Shown: positions 1-11,060 of the stretch, piece after piece
Position numbering within the stretch: position 1 is the first letter of the stretch
Layout of the letters: every line of letters starts with the position of its first letter
Assembly: GCA_033816765.1 (NCBI GenBank)
Contig: CM066288.1
Location: 4,340,001-4,404,000 of the forward strand
DNA length: 64,000 nt
Source: Nothopassalora personata
Taxonomy: Eukaryota; Ascomycota; Dothideomycetes; Mycosphaerellales; Mycosphaerellaceae
Direction: 5' to 3'
Notes under the pieces: model-generated
Database searches by the model: none
What the model was told of the DNA's origin: nothing
Seen by the model: only the letters and a program-made list of their open reading frames with translations
Made by a program: the position numbers and the translations under genes

Positions 1-1
1 G

Positions 2-861
2 GTGGTCACCATTTCGTACCCTTACAAGCCGGCAGGCTCTGAGACTTATCGCCTCACAGCTGCTGGACGGTGGTCTTTCCTCTCTGTACCAAACGCCTGC
101 CGTCGCAACTGGGAATGCCTGCAGTCGATGCCTAAGATCGCTCGAATTGCTCTAGAGGTGCAGTTCTTCTCTTGGATGGCCTGGTTTCCTGCACTTTACT
201 ATCAAACAGCGTCAGTAGAAAGATTGTCCTAGCCGTGACCATAATCGCTGAAAATTTCTGTAGATATCTTATTCGAATACCTACGAGGAACCCAACATAC
301 AGCGCATCGGCATCTTTCCCAAACCCCGACGAAGCCGCAAAGGCAGCCTCGGAAGCGATGCCGACTGCAGCAGTCATGATGCTGACTACAGTATTTCTCC
401 CAGCCTGCGCAAGATGGAGCCACAAGAGCAGCTCCGGGAAGGCACTCGCCAGACTGGTCGATGTCTGGTTGCTGGGACTCGTGCTCTTCGCAATGTTGAT
501 GGCGGCCACTGTAGTCGCAAGTTCCAAGCCGCAAGCAATCTTGATATTCGCACTTGTTGGAGTGCCAAGGGCGTTGACGACGTGGGTGCCATTCGCTTTG
601 AGCGGCCGGGAAATAGCAGGATCTCGACATGCGGGTACACTGAATAGCCTGCACAATGCTGCGATTTCTGCTTCGCAGACTCTGGCGGCTGCAATGTGCG
701 CTTTCTTGTTCATGGTCGCCAAGCATTTCCATGTGGAGAATGAGACCGTGAGCGCAATGCTGCTAGCAAGCGTTGCCAGCCTCGTAGCTGCATGGAGAGC
801 GACAGAGCTACGATCTGCTATCCTCGACACGGGGATAATTACAGAAGTTCGCTCGACTTGA
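2..861 (+). CDS. GPH-type sugar (sucrose/alpha-glucoside) transporter, 3' part
   Basis: C-terminal part of an MFS/GPH sugar-proton symporter; the 5' end lies outside the window. The first frame carries a membrane segment with VQFFSWMAWFPALYY, the form typical of fungal sucrose transporters. It runs into a stop at 230, but an intron at 211-263 (GTCAGT to TGTAG, 53 nt) joins it in phase to the second frame, which ends at 861. That part has the late-family motif GVPRALTTWVPFAL and then GTLNSLHNAAIS, which is like the GTxxxLHNxxIS loop of GPH carriers. At least four membrane segments are visible. Substrate is inferred from family resemblance only. Anything upstream of about position 100, including further introns, cannot be judged here. 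Confidence 0.75.
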
Positions 862-902
862 ACTTCATTATCCTGATCGCGGCTCTCCTGTAGAGACCTC
901 AC

Positions 903-1397
903 TTATCCCATAGACGGGGCGAACGTATGAACACCGGAGTTAGTAGAATCAGCCTTTCTGTTCCCGTGGACTGGAGGTCGGAATAAATATGTCGAAGATA
1001 CAGCAAAAGTGCATAGCGGCTGTACCGCGGATCCAGGCGCCCCACGACCAAAAATTTTGCCAAAACATACAACACAGGGGATTCCCATATGCATACGTGT
1101 AGCAGCCCAGCAGCATGCCAAGTTAGGGCATTCCAGTAGGGTCAGCTTCCCGAGTGAGCCAAAGTCGATGTAAGCGGTCAAGTTCCTGGTTGGCGCACTC
1201 AAGGAGAACTTACCGAGGGAGAAGTGTTCGAGTTTTAGCTGCGGGTCGACTCTCTCCCTCCCGGGGTGCGAGAACAGAGCAGAGAGCAGGTATCCGTCCT
1301 CTGCAGTCGTGTCGTGGAGACCACCTGTCCCGGCCGGGCCTGCGCCGTGAGTCGTGAGAATGCGAAGTGTCTTGGGTTCGACAGCGTGCTGGAGCAT
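903..1397 (-). pseudogene. Possible fragment of an F-box/LRR-like protein
   Basis: A 164-codon open frame whose first half resembles leucine-rich stretches of fungal F-box-type proteins: leucines at regular spacing, then IDFGSLGKLTLLECPNL, like the xIDFxxLxxLxLxxCPxL repeats in that group. The second half (about 903-1080) looks random. I see no F-box and no splice signals that would extend it convincingly. It could be a decayed copy or chance resemblance. Confidence 0.25.
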
Positions 1398-2076
1398 GTA
1401 GCTCTATCCAATGAGATCCGACCGATCGTATATGGTTTTCAGTAGGCTTAGGCGTGTGAGGTGTTACCATTAATAGTCGGTCGAGGTCGAAGAAAGATGT
1501 CTCTTCCAGCATTGTCTGCTTCCGCGCGACGTAAAATGCATGTGGTCTCTAGTCGATGTACGTGCATCTCGAAGCTTCTCGGTAGGCCCGTGCGGCTTGC
1601 GATGCCCTTTGTTCACTGCTCTTCAAGAGATTTGGTCTCTTGTCGTAGTAGGTGGGTACGTGTGCTGCTGCTAACGAGCTATTAGGCCACAACGAAGGAG
1701 GTCAATGAGCCCAGGAATAGATACGCAAGGGTTGCAAATATTTGTCCTGCCGTGACAAAGGTTAGATAGCTGAAGAAGAGAGTAGTTGCTGGCGCATGCA
1801 GAGCATAGAGCATGGCGGTAGCCTGAGCCGAAGAAAGGAAAACGGGGCCCTAAGTGGTAAAGTCCTTTCTTTGCCTTGACCGCTCCTTTATACAGTGGCA
1901 AATGCTGCAGCTGGAAAGTTGTAAGATACAAGTTCTCCCTCCCGCCGGATGATATGAACGTCGTTCTACAGTCAACGCAAGGAAATGGCCCTCGGACAGA
2001 GCATGCGATAACTGCACTTCGACATTCGACTTTACAACCCCGCCATCTATGTTCGTTTCGATAAGAGAGGAGTTGA
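1398..2076. other. Gene-free stretch downstream of COX5
   Basis: No open frame here resembles a known family and no RNA gene is recognisable. It holds the 3' flank of COX5, which is transcribed leftwards. Confidence 0.5.
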
Positions 2077-2905
2077 TTACTCCTTTGGTGCTGGACCACT
2101 TTGCACGGCACCTGGGCCCTTGTAGTCTGGGTTGCCGACCCAAGTGATGGGCTCGATCTTGTTCTCCTAAACGGCGAAGTCGTGTCAGTTGTTTTCGATG
2201 GCAGCTGCTGCTTGCTGAGAACCATAGAGTCCACTGCCGGCCAGTCGTGGCACAACGGTATCGAGCTGGTGCTCACCTTGAGGTATTCGTTCGTGGCCTC
2301 TTGCCACTCCTTGTTCATTGTGCGTGGTGCGCCCTTTGCGAAGTAACGAGTAGCGCCGAAGATGACACTTGCTACGGCGACACCAAGGAAGGTGTACATA
2401 AAGACCTTGGTGCCCTCGCCTGGCGGAGGAAGAGCACGTGGGCCGTGTGGGCCGAAAGCGATCCAGTAAGCTATCGAGGTATCTTGTCAGCACGTCTTTC
2501 TGTGACGAATCGCACGCATTCCCCATATTGTGCCTCCTTCATGTCGTGTGCCCCGGCGTTTTCGCGGATGTTCTCCCGGCCGCTTCACACCACCAACACA
2601 TGCTCAATGCCATTCTCCTTTACTTCTATCGGGGGCATTCACGTACCAGCCTTCTTCTCCTGCAGCGTGAGCTCATTCCAGTCGACCTTCATACGATCCC
2701 GCAGAGCCATCCACAGATCGGCCTGCTCCTGGGGCGGCATGGCCTCCCATCTCTTCTCAATGTTTGCGAGGGTTGGGTTGGAGATGGCGTGCGCGCATCG
2801 CACCTGCTGCTGAGGGTGTGGTTTCCGCGAGAGAGGTGTGAGCGCGGCGGCGGCGGTGCGTGTGGTCTGCACTGCGGCAGGAAGACGGATCGCTGTTCGC
2901 AGCAT
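2077..2905 (-). CDS. COX5: Cytochrome c oxidase subunit 5 (COX IV family)
   Basis: Nuclear-encoded subunit of mitochondrial complex IV (yeast Cox5, mammalian COX4), embedded in the inner membrane. Three exons read 2905-2647, 2470-2277 and 2166-2077, with introns of 176 nt (GTACGT) and 110 nt (GTGAGC); 180 aa in total. The N-terminus is Arg/Ala-rich without acidic residues until about residue 50, as expected for a matrix presequence. The conserved AISNPTLANIEKRWEAM and DRMKVDWNELTLQEKKA lie in exon 1. Exon 2 carries AYWIAFGPHGPRALPPP, the single membrane span (about 111-130) and RTMNKEWQEATNEYLK. Exon 3 gives the C-terminal ITWVGNPDYKGPG. The junctions restore these family blocks without gaps, so the model is firm. 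Confidence 0.95.
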
Positions 2906-2943
2906 TGTAGCAATCGATTGAGAGGAGCGGAGAGATCAAAGAG

Positions 2944-2979
2944 GGTGGTGGTGGTGGTGGTGGTGGTGGTGGTGGTGGT
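2944..2979. repeat. (GGT)12 microsatellite
   Basis: Perfect trinucleotide tract of about 12 units, 39 bp upstream of the COX5 start codon, so probably in its promoter or 5' UTR. On the COX5 sense strand it reads (ACC)n. Confidence 0.95.
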
Positions 2980-3716
2980 CACGGACTGACGAGGGCCCCA
3001 GTCGCAGCTGTCGGCCGTGTAGAAGGAGATGGGTGATGTGGACAACGCGCTGGAGCTCGCAATGGCAGTGATGATGATGATGTTGCCCTGAGAGAAGTTG
3101 AAAGCTCAAGCATAGCCATACTGGGCCAATCGGACTCACGGCAAATGCGTGACGGTATTTTCCGATCGCGCCGATGCTCACAATGTTTGTCCTGTCCTCT
3201 GCCGGGCTGCTTCACACATATACAATCCTTTGTGATGACCATCTGCGCGGCTGGAGCACAACTACATCCATCCATCGCTCCCTCATCGCTCTTCTTGCTG
3301 CACTGCTGCATCTCTGGTCATCGCAGTCTTCGTACAGCACGCATGCTTGCCCTTGTCAGGGTAAGCGAACCAGACACGCGACGATGATTACACGAAGCCT
3401 GGCCACCATGAATAGAACTGCAGTACAGTACATGCGCAGCATCACAATGTTCAGCAGAATCACCACCACAGATCTGCCACACGGTGAGCCATTGCTACAT
3501 GATCTTGACCACAGCCCCAGGCTGCCAGAAATGTCGTGGTAGTCCTCGGGGTCCGACGTGACATCGGAGTCGGTTCTGTGAGAGAGGGCGACTTGCGACC
3601 ATGTAGACAAGTTGAAGGCCCATACTTCTCTGATTCTTTGTCTCTTGTGCGTCGTAACTAGACAGCTGATATTTAGCCACTGACACAGCGCATCATTCGT
3701 CTCCAGAATACCGACC
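2980..3716. other. Divergent intergenic region, COX5 / amidase
   Basis: COX5 runs left and the amidase runs right, so this stretch should hold both promoters. Open frames in it are short and resemble nothing known. A run of ATG/GAT repeats near 3070-3080 is the only low-complexity feature. Confidence 0.5.
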
Positions 3717-5410
3717 ATGGGCGACATCAGTGCTACTCAACCAACCTGGCAGGACATCGCAGCTCGGAAGCGAAGCCAGCGAGATGCTCACATTCCAGTT
3801 GAGTGGCGGATCGATGCAGCCAAGTATGAAGACCTGAAGAATCTGCTTCACGTACCGCGGGACTGTGGTCTACTCAACGACCGGGAGCTCAAGATCACCG
3901 AGCAGCACGATGCCATTGCCATTGTCGAGAAGGTACGGGATGGCATCTATACTGTGGAAGATGTCATCACTGCGTTTTGCAAGAGGGCCGCGATCGTTCA
4001 GCAAGTGGTTCGTCTGGCAGCTTTTCATGCACGTAGCGGAAGACTCACACTGCAACACAGACGAACTGTTTGACCGAGATCATGTTTGCAGAGGCCATTG
4101 CTACAGCAAAAATAATGGACGAAGATCGCCAGCGAAATCCTACCAAGCCACTGCCGCCGCTTTACGGCCTTCCCATTTCACTCAAGGACGGCTTCAAGAT
4201 ACCGGGATATGATGCGACTATTGGTTTCGTTAGCCTCGTAAATCAGCCAGCTACCACTTACAGCGCCCTTCCCGCACTGTTGAAAGACCTTGGCGCTGTG
4301 TTCTATTGCAAGACCAATATTCCGCAGACACTAATGTCAGCGGACTCGCACAACAATGTGTTCGGCCGTACGCTCAATCCCCACAACACTGTGATGACTC
4401 CCGGTGGCTCTTCCGGCGGCGAAGCAGTCCTGATAGCTATGCGCGGATCTGTTCTAGGACTATGCACAGATATTGCTGGGAGCGTGCGCATACCCGCAGT
4501 ATGTAATGGGATTTACGGCTTCAAGGCATGTGCTTCCGTCATTCCTTACGCGGGTCAACAAAGCCCAGCAAGCCCTGGCATCCCAGGAGTTCTTCCTTCA
4601 ATCGGACCTGTGGCAACAACTTCGCGTGCATGCGCTTTCTTGCTCGAGAATGTGATGAAGGCCGAGCCTTGGAGGTACGACGGCACAGTCCTTCACCTGC
4701 CGTGGCAGAACTTCCGTCCAAACTCCTCGCAGCCTCTCCGAATTGGTCTCATCGAGGACAACACCATGCATACACCTTCGCCTCCCATTCGCAGAGCACT
4801 CCGTGAAAGCGCCGACAAGCTCCGCCGCGCAGGGCACGAGATCGTTGCAATCTCGCTCGAAGACTTCAACATTACCCAGACAGTCGATGAAAACTGGGAG
4901 ATGTACGGTCTGGACGGTTCTCAAGTGGCGAACAAACTTCTCTCCTCGTCAGGCGAACCCGTAGTACCCTCGGTCGTCAAAGCAGCGCTCCTGGACAAAC
5001 CCGCCAAAACCCTCGATGAGATCATGAGTCTAAACTTCAGACGCCTCATCGCACGGAGCAAATTCAGCAAGCTGTGGACACAGCACAACGTCGACACTAT
5101 CATGCTCCCGCCAAGCGCACACACCGCCGTGCCGATCGATGAGTGGTATAGTGTGAGCTATACATCGTTGTTCAACTACCTGGATTGGCCGGCGACGGTG
5201 CTGCCAGTGGGAACTGTAGGCAGTGCAGACGTTGTGGATGAGGGAGCGAAGTATGGATCGAGGGATGAACATGTCTACAAGACGTATACGGGGCCTGAGG
5301 ACTATGCTGGACTGCCGACTAGTATTCAGTTGGTGGGGCAGCCGCAGGAGGATGAGAAGCTGGCGTGGTATGCGCAAGTAGTTGATAGAATCTTGCAGTC
5401 TGAGGAGTAG
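3717..5410 (+). CDS. Acetamidase-type amidase (amidase signature family)
   Basis: Hydrolyses a carboxamide to acid and ammonia, as in the fungal AmdS-like group. Exons 3717-4004 and 4061-5410 flank a 56-nt intron (GTGGTT to CACAG), giving 545 aa, the usual fungal acetamidase length. The junction gives IVQQ/TNCLTEIMFAEAI, a conserved block. The catalytic triad is intact: Lys138 in ISLKDGF, cis-Ser213 in TPGGSSGGE and nucleophile Ser237 in DIAGSVRIP. The spacings, 75 and 24 residues, equal those of fatty acid amide hydrolase (Lys142, Ser217, Ser241). There is no signal peptide, so it is probably cytosolic. The true substrate cannot be read from sequence; acetamide, indoleacetamide and other short amides are candidates. 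Confidence 0.9.
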
Positions 5411-5710
5411 AAATGGCATAGCCTGTAATTACGGCTCTGTACACCTCCAGCGCTGCGCTCAAGCTCATGCTCGAGGCCTTCTGGTCGCAGCCCAAAGTTG
5501 TGGACGATCTCTTCATGGAAAGCCGGTGGGTGCCTCAGTTTCGGCCCCCAAACGCTCCCCAATCGTCATCGCCTGCGCCACGCGGGGCAAAGCAGGCAAA
5601 CACCACCACATGCATACCACAAAGGTACTGACTGTAATCATCATCCACCTCGACATGTAATTCCTCTCCCGCGGCGACTCCCTCCACCACCATAGCCTTC
5701 ACGACCCACC
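5411..5710. other. Short intergenic region, amidase / TBC gene
   Basis: Co-directional spacer of 300 nt that should carry the 3' end of the amidase transcript and the promoter of the TBC gene. The last 60 nt are C/T- and CCACC-rich, typical of a fungal 5' UTR. Nothing else is seen. Confidence 0.5.
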
Positions 5711-8412
5711 ATGCCTTCAACACCACCACCACCACCTGCTGCTGCTGCAGACGCAGCGACCTCCCCTCCCAGCCCGCCCTCCCCCACCGCCAGCTTCTAC
5801 GACATGAGCGACGACGAAGAGTCCGAGTACCGAGCCGTAGGCCACAGCACCACGCGCAAGGGCGTGAAGTTGTTGTATGCGAAGAGTAAAGTCTACATCC
5901 ACCCGACACCCAGTGCGAAAGATAATGTCGCGGGCTATATTGCGTTGATGCAGCAGAAGCCGGGCGAAACAGAACAGCAACCTACCAGTCCTGGTAGCAT
6001 TACAGGCAAAGCACGATCGCGCGCATCGTCAGATCTCCTGCTGGCTTGGGTACCCGAAAGTGGGTTGGGCGATTCAGCGGAGAAGTACACGAAAGTTGAG
6101 AATGCTTCTATCGATGGGGATGAACCGAAGGTATCGGTTCTGGTTCCACGGCCGCCCGTTGTGACGACGCATAGTGAGGGGTTGGGGACGTATGCGTTTG
6201 CGATTCCTGTCGGTGATGTGTTTAGTATTTTGGTTAGGCCGCCGAGTACTGGGTGGTAAGTGCTTCCTGTGAGACATTGAGCGGTGACTTGGATCTTGGA
6301 GGGGTGGGGGAGGGGTGTAGTGCATGACGCGCTGCACTCTGATGTTCTCACTGCTTCTGTGGGACTGTAGCTAACACCTGTGGTAGGTGGTTTGGCAGTG
6401 TTGTGGTCAATTCCCGAGCAGGCGACAGCTTTCCGGCACTCTTCTTTCATGATTCGGAGTGTCAGAGTACGATTGCGCAGCGAAAGAAGTTGCAGCGAGA
6501 GAATTTCAGCATCGAGGGCAAAGAAGGTGGCATATTCTGGGGTGGTGATCAGTTGCTTGAATGGTTGAAGAAATACGTCGGAATCGAACGATCAGCGCAG
6601 GAGCCTAGCATATACTTGGTCGATCCGAACGATGCAGACAAGCTGTCATTTGGCAGTGGAGGCAAGCCTACTCCCGACAAGGTGCGAAACGTATTGGAAG
6701 GCAAGCACAAAGACGAGCCGTCGAAACAGAAGCAGAACCAGGACCCTGTTATGGCTGCTTTGAAAACGGCTAGGTTCAATTTCATGGAGAAGATGGCGCA
6801 GGTCACGACCTTTACAAGGAGAACAGCCCAGGCTGTGGCCGAGAACAAGAACCTCCCACCGCAGGTTAGGCGGCTGATGCAGAACCCGCAGGTACAGACT
6901 GTATCGGATGAATTCGACTCGGCGAGACTGTATCTTGCAAGGTGGGCGATGGGCATTGCTGAACAATCAGAGAAAGAGAGGAACCAACGGATATGGACAG
7001 CAAAGGATATATTGGAGGTTGAAGACAGCGAACTTGGGCAATTCGAGCTGCTGGATGCCGAAGGACTGAATCTCGCAGACAAGAGGAAGCCTGTGACACT
7101 ATCGGAGTGGAGTGGCTTCTTCAATTCAAGAACGGGACGACTGGAGAAGACTCCAGATGAGGTCAAAGAACGAGTCTTCCATGGCGGCCTCGATCCCCAT
7201 GACGGTGTACGGAAAGAGGCTTGGCTGTTTCTGCTTGGCGTATACGAATGGGACAGCACCAAGGAGGAGCGGCATGCTAAGATGAACAGCCTTCGCGACG
7301 AGTACATTCGCCTGAAGGGTGCTTGGTGGGAGCGTATGGTCAACGAGGGTGGTACGCTGGAAGAGCGTGAGTGGTGGAAGGAGCAGAAGATGCGCATCGG
7401 TAAGTCATCTGTCTTGCTACAGCATCCTACTGCTGCTGATACCTGTACTGACCGAGCCATTCATGGCGCAATAGAAAAGGACGTGCACCGCACTGATCGA
7501 CATCTTCCTCTGTTTGCCGGCGAGGATATTCCACACCCCGATCCAGACTCGCCATTCGCAGAATCCGGAACGAATGTACACCTTGAGCAGATGAAGGATA
7601 TGCTCTTGACATATAACGAATACAACCGCGATCTCGGATACGTCCAGGGCATGTCTGATCTTCTCGCACCGATCTATGCCATCGAGCAAGACGATGCAGT
7701 GGCCTTCTGGGGGTTCACGAAGTTCATGGAGCGAATGGAGCGAAACTTCCTACGAGACCAATCCGGCATGCGGCTACAACTGCTTACCCTTGATCAGCTC
7801 GTCCAGCTGCTCGATCCGAAGCTGTACGAGCACTTGGCCAAAGTCGACAGCACCAACTTCTTCTTTTTCTTCCGCATGCTATTAGTCTGGTTCAAGCGCG
7901 AGTTTGAATTTGAAGACATCCTTCGAATGTGGGAAGGTCTCTGGACAGACTACTACAGTAGCAACTTCCACCTATTTCTCGCGGCCGCTATCCTGGAGAA
8001 GCACCGAAATGTCATTATGGAACACTTGAAGGGCTTTGATGAAGTGCTCAAGTACGTCAATGAACTCTCCGGCACAATCGACCTCAATTCCACTTTGGTC
8101 CGATCAGAGGCACTGTTCAGAAAGTTCCAACGAATGGTTGAGGCCATTGACCGCAAGAGTAACTTTCCAATTCCAACTGTTCGACAACGCCTACCACAGC
8201 CACCGTCCCCGGCTGGACACTCAAGGCAAGACTCGTCATCGGGTGCTCAAGCATCTGGACGAGAGCGTAGTGCAGGAGAGGCTGTTGCAGCAGGTATTGG
8301 CGCTGAGAAGGAGAAAGTAATCTCGCCGGAACTGAGGCTACTTCTAAGTCGAGAGATCCCAAAGCTGGATAAGCAAGAGGTGAAAGACCACGGTGGCGGA
8401 ATAGGAAGCTAA
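5711..8412 (+). CDS. GYP7: GYP7-like Rab GTPase-activating protein (TBC domain)
   Basis: Speeds GTP hydrolysis on Rab/Ypt GTPases, in yeast chiefly Ypt7 in endosome-vacuole traffic. Three exons: 5711-6255, 6387-7399 and 7475-8412, 831 aa. Intron 1 is 131 nt. Intron 2 is 75 nt, a multiple of three with no stop, so it could be misread as coding; removing it restores RIEKDVHRTDR. The N-terminal third holds the Gyp7-type PH-like Rab-binding region (KGVKLLYAKSKVYIHPTP). The TBC domain carries the arginine finger R525 in IEKDVHR and the glutamine finger Q577 in YVQGMSDLL, so it should be active. The first 30 residues are Pro/Ala low complexity. The C-terminus is Ser/Gly-rich and poorly conserved. 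Confidence 0.92.
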
Positions 8413-8530
8413 AGCAAATCAACAATGTCAATCCACGGCGAGATGAGTATGACAAGATAGGCATAGCATGACATGAGATTCTGGGGGTGGCGAGGCGCCA
8501 GGAGTTTTTCACTTGCAGGTATGGCAAGGC

Positions 8531-8577
<47 letters not shown>

Positions 8578-8800
8578 AACAGACCACATCTTTCTTACAC
8601 AGCATGCCACGAGACATGCAACTCAAATCAGAGCAAAACAATCTCTCATCACTCATAACAACATGAAACCAATCCATCTCCATAGAATAGATGACCTCAA
8701 TTCAACATCGGAAACCCACTCTCCATACCCTTCAACACCTCCTCCAACTCCTCCCTCAACTCTCTCACCACCTCTGCCCACAGCTGCCGACCTGCATCCA
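8413..8800. other. Convergent intergenic region with microsatellite
   Basis: The two neighbouring genes end here from opposite sides. The only structured element is the GGCA tract listed separately. No open frame of note. Confidence 0.5.
8531..8577. repeat. (GGCA)n microsatellite, about 11 units
   Basis: Near-perfect tetranucleotide tract in the spacer between the converging TBC and monooxygenase genes, outside any coding exon. Confidence 0.95.
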
Positions 8801-10300
8801 CTACGTGTACCAAGTCGGCTCCGGAATTTCCCCCAAAAGCTGATACCGTCCAACCTCCCGCTTCTTATACGCCACCGGGTCATGCAGCGAGTGCGTCCTC
8901 ACGTCGCGCCAGTATCGATCGAAGCCATACTTCTTGCCCGTGGCGCGAGCTCCTAGCATCTCGAAGATGCCGCTGGTTACGGCCAGACCGGTATCGGTCG
9001 TGACGACTTTGGCGTGCGCGACGAATGCTGCGACTTCGCCGCGGCGGAGGGCGGAGATGGAGGCTCGGTTGTTGGGTTTGGTGCTGCTGCTGTCGCTGCT
9101 GCTGCTGTGGCCGTTTGTCGGGGATTGAGACTCGGCGGGGAGGGATTGGAACGAGGCTGTGGTGGAGATGGTGTAGGGGGGGTTTGTCTTATTTAGAGGT
9201 CCCGTCTCGTCGATGCCGTTGGCGAGGTAGTTGGGGTTGGCTCTCTTGGCGGCGAGGGAGGGGTCGACGACAGAACCGTACTGGCCCGCTTCGCGGTAGA
9301 GGTTGGCGATTTCGGCGCCGGCGCGGTCGGTCAGGGCGTCGGCGGCTGCGAGGTGGGCGCGGTATTCGCCGTAGCGTTCGAGGATGTACCATTCATCGGT
9401 GGCTTTGTCCTTGTTGTCGCCGCCGTAGGGCCAGGCGCGGGTGGAGTTGACGGTGTATTGGGATGCTGCGCCGAGGGCGCCTTGGGCGATTCCGAGGTAG
9501 AAGTTGGAGAAGACGAGTTGGATGGTTGGGAGGAGCAATGAGGCGAAGGGGATTCCGAGGACTTCTTGGACGGGACGCTTGGATTGTGCGTCCCAGCCTA
9601 GGGCGTCGCTCCAGGGAACGCGCACGTTGTCGATTTTGACGCCGCCGGATTCGGTGAGGCGGAGACCGACGTTGTCCCAGTTGTGGAGGAAGCTGATGCC
9701 GGGTTGGACGGTCTTTACGAAGGTGAAGATGTGGTCTTCTGTGCCGTCGAGAACACCTTCGAGGACTGTGAGGTCGGAGATGACGCCTCCAGTGTTGAAA
9801 TTCTTGAAGCCGTTGAAGACGATCTCATCGCCCTCGCTGGAGATCTTGAGATCGGAGTCTCTTGGGTTGACAGCACCGCCAACAAAGTAGTTGTTCTGGA
9901 TGATGACCTGCTGGACGCTGTCCTGCTGCTCGTCTGTGCCTACAACGTTGGCAGTGGTCGACCACAACAAGTGGTATCCCAACAACATGCCGAGGGAACC
10001 ATCACCCTTTGCAACCTCGCGGATGACCTTGTAGCCCGTCTCCCAGCTCTGTTCGCCGCCACCATACTTTTGGGGTCCAAGGACCTTGAGAAGGCCAGAA
10101 GACTTTAGGAGAGAGACTTCAGCACGTGGAGATTTGTTGTCGATGTCACGCTGCGCTGCATCTTCAGCCAGTATATCGGCGACTTCCTTAGCTCGCTGTA
10201 TCCATCCTTGCTGAGTGGTGGGGAGTCCTTGCTGTTGGAAGCGCTCGTGATGCTTGTTGTAGACGCTTGGATCGGTGGATTCCCGTGCTTGGGTCGACAT
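8801..10300 (-). CDS. DszC-like acyl-CoA dehydrogenase-fold flavin monooxygenase
   Basis: Single exon, 499 aa. The fold is that of acyl-CoA dehydrogenases but the motifs match the group that includes bacterial DszC/SfnB (flavin-dependent sulfur or nitrogen monooxygenases): PQKYGGGEQSWETGYKVIRE, DGSLGMLLGYHLL, the FNGFKNFNTGG flavin-contact strand and the C-terminal DRYWRDVRTHSLHDPVAYKK. No peroxisomal or mitochondrial signal is obvious (the C-terminus is PTWYT). A Ser/Asn-rich insertion of roughly 55 residues (near 355-410) interrupts the last helical bundle; it has no clean splice sites and is read as coding. The likely role is sulfur scavenging from organosulfur compounds, but the substrate is unknown. 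Not a classical beta-oxidation enzyme. Confidence 0.8.
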   Translation of the reverse strand: MSTQARESTDPSVYNKHHERFQQQGLPTTQQGWIQRAKEVADILAEDAAQRDIDNKSPRAEVSLLKSSGLLKVLGPQKYGGGEQSWETGYKVIREVAKGDGSLGMLLGYHLLWSTTANVVGTDEQQDSVQQVIIQNNYFVGGAVNPRDSDLKISSEGDEIVFNGFKNFNTGGVISDLTVLEGVLDGTEDHIFTFVKTVQPGISFLHNWDNVGLRLTESGGVKIDNVRVPWSDALGWDAQSKRPVQEVLGIPFASLLLPTIQLVFSNFYLGIAQGALGAASQYTVNSTRAWPYGGDNKDKATDEWYILERYGEYRAHLAAADALTDRAGAEIANLYREAGQYGSVVDPSLAAKRANPNYLANGIDETGPLNKTNPPYTISTTASFQSLPAESQSPTNGHSSSSDSSSTKPNNRASISALRRGEVAAFVAHAKVVTTDTGLAVTSGIFEMLGARATGKKYGFDRYWRDVRTHSLHDPVAYKKREVGRYQLLGEIPEPTWYT

Positions 10301-11060
10301 GTTCGCCTAGTTTATGAGATGCAACCTGCTTGAGAAGAGAGGAAATTACCCACCTACAGAAACAGGACAACTACCGGGTTTATAGGTCCCACCGAGAGCT
10401 CTGCGAACGCACTCCTACCGAGCATGTTGTGTATCCATCGCCAATGATGTTCAGCAATGGACGATGGCGTGCTCAAACAGCTCCGTTGTAGGCTCAGGCA
10501 CGACGGAACTCTAAATATCACGACTGAGGGTCTAGTACATTTGGAGGAATTGCCGAGCATGGTCGAAGCGACGTGCCGGAGATTGCTCTTCTTGTTGCTG
10601 AGGTTGTGCAAGGCTGCGAGACTCTGCTTGGAAGGTTGTTGTGAATTCAGGTCGTGAAGTGCCTCGGCAGGGAAAGTGCAAGTACCGAGCGAAGCGGGGT
10701 CCAGCGGCAGATCTGTGCTCAGTGAAATATTGTGATGAGAGGCATTATCTCTACCTCGTGAGAATAGAATCGCTCGATGCTGTACCGTTGCTCTATGCTA
10801 GCAAGCCATGATCGCCGCTGATTCAGCTCCTTAGCCTACGTGGTCCGTTCTGAACCACGGAAGCATGAGGTCGACAGCAGCAGATGGAACAGCAATGGCC
10901 GCAGATAGGCTGACATCTGCTTCATAGAGAGGTGTTGTAGAAGGTGGAGGCTGTAATAAGCTGGAATCGGATCTCCCAGCTCCGCCCACCATTCAATGTC
11001 GACAGTGAAGGCCAGACGGTGGTTGTGCTCACGCCAGGTGTGCTTCATTCATCCGTATCT
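10301..11060. other. Intergenic region upstream of the DszC-like gene
   Basis: Promoter side of the leftward monooxygenase gene and the 3' flank of the leftward Mso1-like gene. I find no supported gene or RNA. Open frames are below 90 codons without family resemblance. Confidence 0.5.

Noticed and set aside
132..902. 256-codon frame on the minus strand
   Set aside because: Antisense shadow of the transporter; its sequence resembles no family and the + strand has a clear MFS signature.
6549..7460. 303-codon minus-strand frame
   Set aside because: Antisense to the GYP7-like gene, Ser-rich as expected for a shadow frame.
8531..8577. GGCA tract as a CRISPR-like or telomere-like array
   Set aside because: Plain tetranucleotide microsatellite without spacers.
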